DNA of 64,000 nucleotides from Aptenodytes patagonicus. Lineage: Eukaryota > Chordata > Aves > Sphenisciformes > Spheniscidae. The stretch spans positions 7,137,501 to 7,201,500 of the forward strand of contig NC_134963.1 of the NCBI RefSeq assembly GCF_965638725.1. Reading direction: 5' to 3'. This document shows positions 60,906 through 64,000 of the stretch, piece after piece (the stretch's first letter is position 1; the number at the start of each line of letters is the position of its first letter). Both the position numbers and the translations under genes were made by a program. Below the pieces are notes generated by a model. That model was not told where the DNA came from, did no database searches, and was given only the letters and a program-made list of their open reading frames with translations.

Positions 60906-63900
60906 ATAGCGCCTTTGCGCTCTGTGCAGCACGGCAGTACGGAGCATGCCAAATAGCTCCCCTTCCCCAGAGTGCTTTTGTCAACAGTAGTTTGTGAGTT
61001 TAAGCACCATGGCTTAGTGTTACCAGGTCAAAACCTGCATTTGTTTAAATGTGGGGGGTTTTCCTCTAACAAAGCGTTGTGTCATCTTACACTTTTTATT
61101 CTGCTGTCATCTGGAAGGCTGTTGTGCCTCTTGCTTCATTCTCTAAGAAAGAGCCCTGTGCTTCTGTGGGTCACGCGGGGAGGAGGATGCTCACATACAG
61201 CTAAGGATCGTCCCAGACCAGCAGCACATTACAGGATGGAACTGTGCAGGCTAAGTCGGGCTTTTTTATCAAAGGAGCGTGAGCGCTGAAGACAGCCTAA
61301 TCGCTGCACTGTCACTAGTTCACTGCTCTAGCTTCACCCTTGCACACCCAAGAAGTCATCCCTACCCTTTAGAGACCAAGCACTACAACTCTTTTGCAGC
61401 AAGGGGAGGGGAGGAGGGAGATAAGCTGTATGTTTATTTTTAGCAAAACCGCTTTCTGATAATGTTATATGAAAAGTGAAAGTCTTTTGGAGTGGAGGTT
61501 GGGTAATGTTTTCTTTTTTTTGCTTGTAAACCAGACAAATGGAGACAGCAGAAAGAAGGAAGAGTATGTACTGCAAATCAAATCTCTTACCTACAAAGAT
61601 ATTATGATGTAGAAAATGGCCCCTTAATTGAATTAGGCTCTCTTGTTATCAAATTATTACCCGCATGGTCAGCAAGGCCTTAGAAGCAGAACATAATCAA
61701 GCTGCTCAGGAAGCCTGTTAAGTAATAATTGCTCCTCCAGAGAATCGATCAACGTCAAGATGGCTTTTATTTTTTGCCGTTGTTGTTGAATAGTTCCAGG
61801 AAGAGACTTTGTCTAGATTGAGTGTCCACATGGCTCTAGCTTAGTGGTGGTGCAGGCTACAGTCTGCAAAAAAATATGCAGCAGTGGTGTTGGTAAATTA
61901 AAGTTTACCAAGTGTCCGGCATAAACTATTTTTGAAATGAGTTTTGCCTCTAGTGTTACTAACAAACACATCTGCTGGTCCAAGTGAAAAGGTAAGCAAG
62001 CTGTTGAATTGGTGCTTTGCGTGGTTTCCTTTATTCACCTGTGGTGTAGCTTTTACATGTCATGAGCTTAGTTTACAAACTAGCGCGATCCGTGCTATTA
62101 ATTTCCTTGCAATTAGTTCAATTTTTAAGATTTAAAAAAAAAAAATCTGGAAATTGTGATAGTACAAAGACTGTCAAGGCCAAGCCCAGGACACTCTGTA
62201 AGGATTGCATTGAATCACATTGTGTCTTGGTGTGGTTTTTTTTTTTTCTGCACAATAATGTCTAATGTTTGGTCCAAAGCTACTTTAATTTTCTTTTTAA
62301 ATACTGTGAAACTAGATACTTTACAGTGGAACTGCAGAAATAATGCAGAGCAAGGCAATCCACGTTTGCTCTTTGCTTCATTGTCAAAGTTGCAGCATGT
62401 TTTATTTCTGTAAGACAAGTCTGAAGGTTGCTTACCCACCTGAAGTAAAAAGTCTCAAATGATTAAAAATATGTTTTTCTTTAAAAGTCAAGAAATCCCA
62501 TAGATATTTCTGATGTAGTATGTTACGTGGCAGAACAGAATGTAGTTAGTGCAGAAGCTTAAAGAAGAAAACATCCAGATGTTAGAAAAGTAGTTTCAAC
62601 TTAAGTAATTCAGTTATCCTGGGGCAGGGGGAGAAGGCTACAACTACCACAGTGCAGGGTTTTTATTTTACTTATTTTTGTATTCCAGAGAGAGAGCAAA
62701 TACTTTCAAAAAAAGATCAAATACTTTTCTTTTTTATTATTTTATTCTAATAAGCAAACTGGAGTTAAACAGACAGAGGGGGTCTGTGAAGGGGCTGATT
62801 TGGCAGAACTCAATCTTAGAAAACAAAACAACAGACCGAAATCCACAGTCATAACTGGAACAACTTGGAGAAATGAAGGGGTTTTTTAGGACATAGTACG
62901 CATTATGCAGGATAAATAAGAGCAGAAGTGTTTGCTAAGAGAGTGATTTAAGGTGTGGTTTTGTTTTTGGTTTTGTTTTTTTTTAGTTGTTTTTAACTAT
63001 TTAAGAGTGAAATGCAGTGTGAAATAGAGTCCCCAGTGGTTGCTGTTGAAGCGTGTGAGTGAGTATAGTGACAGTGACCAGGAGAAAGGGCTGAGGTGCA
63101 GCAGCACAGGCTCTGGCAGTGGACAGCTGCACAGGCATAAGCAACAACCCCTGGTCTGCCTTCCCAGCCTCTAGCAATTAGCAAGGCTGAGCCTTCTGCA
63201 GCCAGAAGCTGCCTCTTGCACACATTGCCTCAGCAGCACAAAGGCCCCAGCCACCAAGACCATGGAAAATTCCATTTTCTAATTTTGAGCTCTACAACAG
63301 CTTGCGGCAGCAAGTACCACAATTTATAAACTGAACAGGGGCAGTGAAAAAAGTGTCTGTTTTAAACCTGCTGTTTACTGGGTCACTGACATAGCTATTT
63401 TTGGCCTGAGTCCCATGCGGGGAGTATCTGTGTGTCTTCAAACATAAGCTCTTGACACACTGGTGTCATTCATACCCTGGAGTTGCCTTCCAGAGTCAGG
63501 ACAAACAAGCCATCTCACGCCAATCCCTTCAGAGGGCAACTGAAGTATAATGCTCAAGCATCTCCCTCGTAATTTGGGTGCAGTTGGTTGTATTCGCAGT
63601 CAGTGCTGTTGACATGCATGTGGATAGTTCAAGGTTTAGCTGTTGCTGCAGGAAATCCAATGAATGCCTTGGCCAAAGTGTGCAGGACAGCGGACTTGAG
63701 CGTGGCCTACAGGCAACTAACCACAACAGACAGCTTGTTACAGTACAGAGCAGGCTAAGCAGGTCCTGCAGGTGCATTATTCTGGATGCCCGAGAGCCAT
63801 GAAGTTTCTAAACCCATGCAGTAAAAAATGTTTGCTTCCCCTTTACAGCAGTTCTCTTTCCATTGTACAATCAGCTTCCAATGATGTGAGAAGATTTAGC

Positions 63901-64000
63901 TACTGTGGCCTGGCCCTTGCTGCTGCCTGTTGATGTGAATGTGCTGAAGCTGAGGGAAACACAAGTTCCTTGGCTTTCGTCAGAAAGATGAGAGCAGGAA
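60906..64000. other. Right end, no gene recognised
   Basis: Nothing codes for the expected next neighbour (VPS33A in mammals). I looked for its C-terminal exons on the minus strand and did not find them, so it probably lies past base 64000. An old CR1/L3 piece is at 63296. Open frames at 63529-63777 (-) and 63578-63802 (+) overlap each other and match nothing known to me. Confidence 0.45.
63296..63376 (+). repeat. Old CR1/L3-type LINE fragment
   Basis: GGCAGCAAGTACCACAATTT followed by AAACTGAACAGG..GTGAAAAAAGTGTCTGTTTTA resembles the conserved CR1/L3 3' UTR-proximal part ('ggcagcgagttccacaatttaactacgtgctgtgtgaaaaaagtatttcc'). It is degraded and short. Confidence 0.55.

Noticed and set aside
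63529-63802. Overlapping opposite-strand frames near the right end
   Set aside because: Each is the shadow of the other; neither resembles VPS33A or any protein I know.
1-64000. CRISPR arrays, operons, riboswitches, bacterial elements
   Set aside because: The window is clearly vertebrate nuclear DNA with spliced genes; no such structures are present.

Overview
The window looks like a compact amniote nuclear locus, most likely from a bird. Introns are short, the interspersed repeats are mainly old CR1/L3-like and MIR-like remnants, there is one avian-style solo LTR, and strong CpG islands mark the promoters. The gene order MLXIP - IL31-like - LRRC43 - B3GNT4 - DIABLO matches the mammalian 12q24.31 block as I remember it, so this is a conserved syntenic segment. 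No species can be named from the sequence alone. All calls were made by reading; exon borders come from GT/AG sites, reading-frame continuity and recalled human protein sequences.

Layout. 1-24,591 (+): the 3' sixteen coding exons of MLXIP (MondoA), with its 5' exons lying before base 1; a solo LTR sits just in front of the first visible exon. 24,592 to about 29,950: a long MLXIP 3' UTR. About 30.0-35.3 kb: intergenic DNA with a 111-bp and a 38-bp tandem duplication. About 37.8-35.3 kb (-): a complete three-exon secreted cytokine-like gene in the IL31 position, with a TATA box and an AU-rich 3' UTR. 40.5-48.1 kb (+): LRRC43, 12 coding exons. 48.2-50.9 kb (+): B3GNT4, with the whole coding sequence in one exon behind a CpG-island first exon. 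57.9 to about 52.8 kb (-): DIABLO (Smac), 6 coding exons, starting in a CpG island with CRE, ETS, NRF1 and YY1-like sites. About 60.9-59.1 kb (-): an apparently unnamed two-exon gene for a 44-residue single-pass membrane microprotein. 61-64 kb: no gene recognised.

The genes do not form a pathway. They are a glucose-responsive bHLH-Zip transcription factor, an immune cytokine candidate, a leucine-rich-repeat protein of probable ciliary role, a Golgi glycosyltransferase, a mitochondrial pro-apoptotic IAP antagonist, and the microprotein. The items most worth following are the IL31-like cytokine (avian IL31 is little described, as far as I know), the microprotein gene, and the loss of one residue from the basic region of the MLXIP DNA-binding domain.
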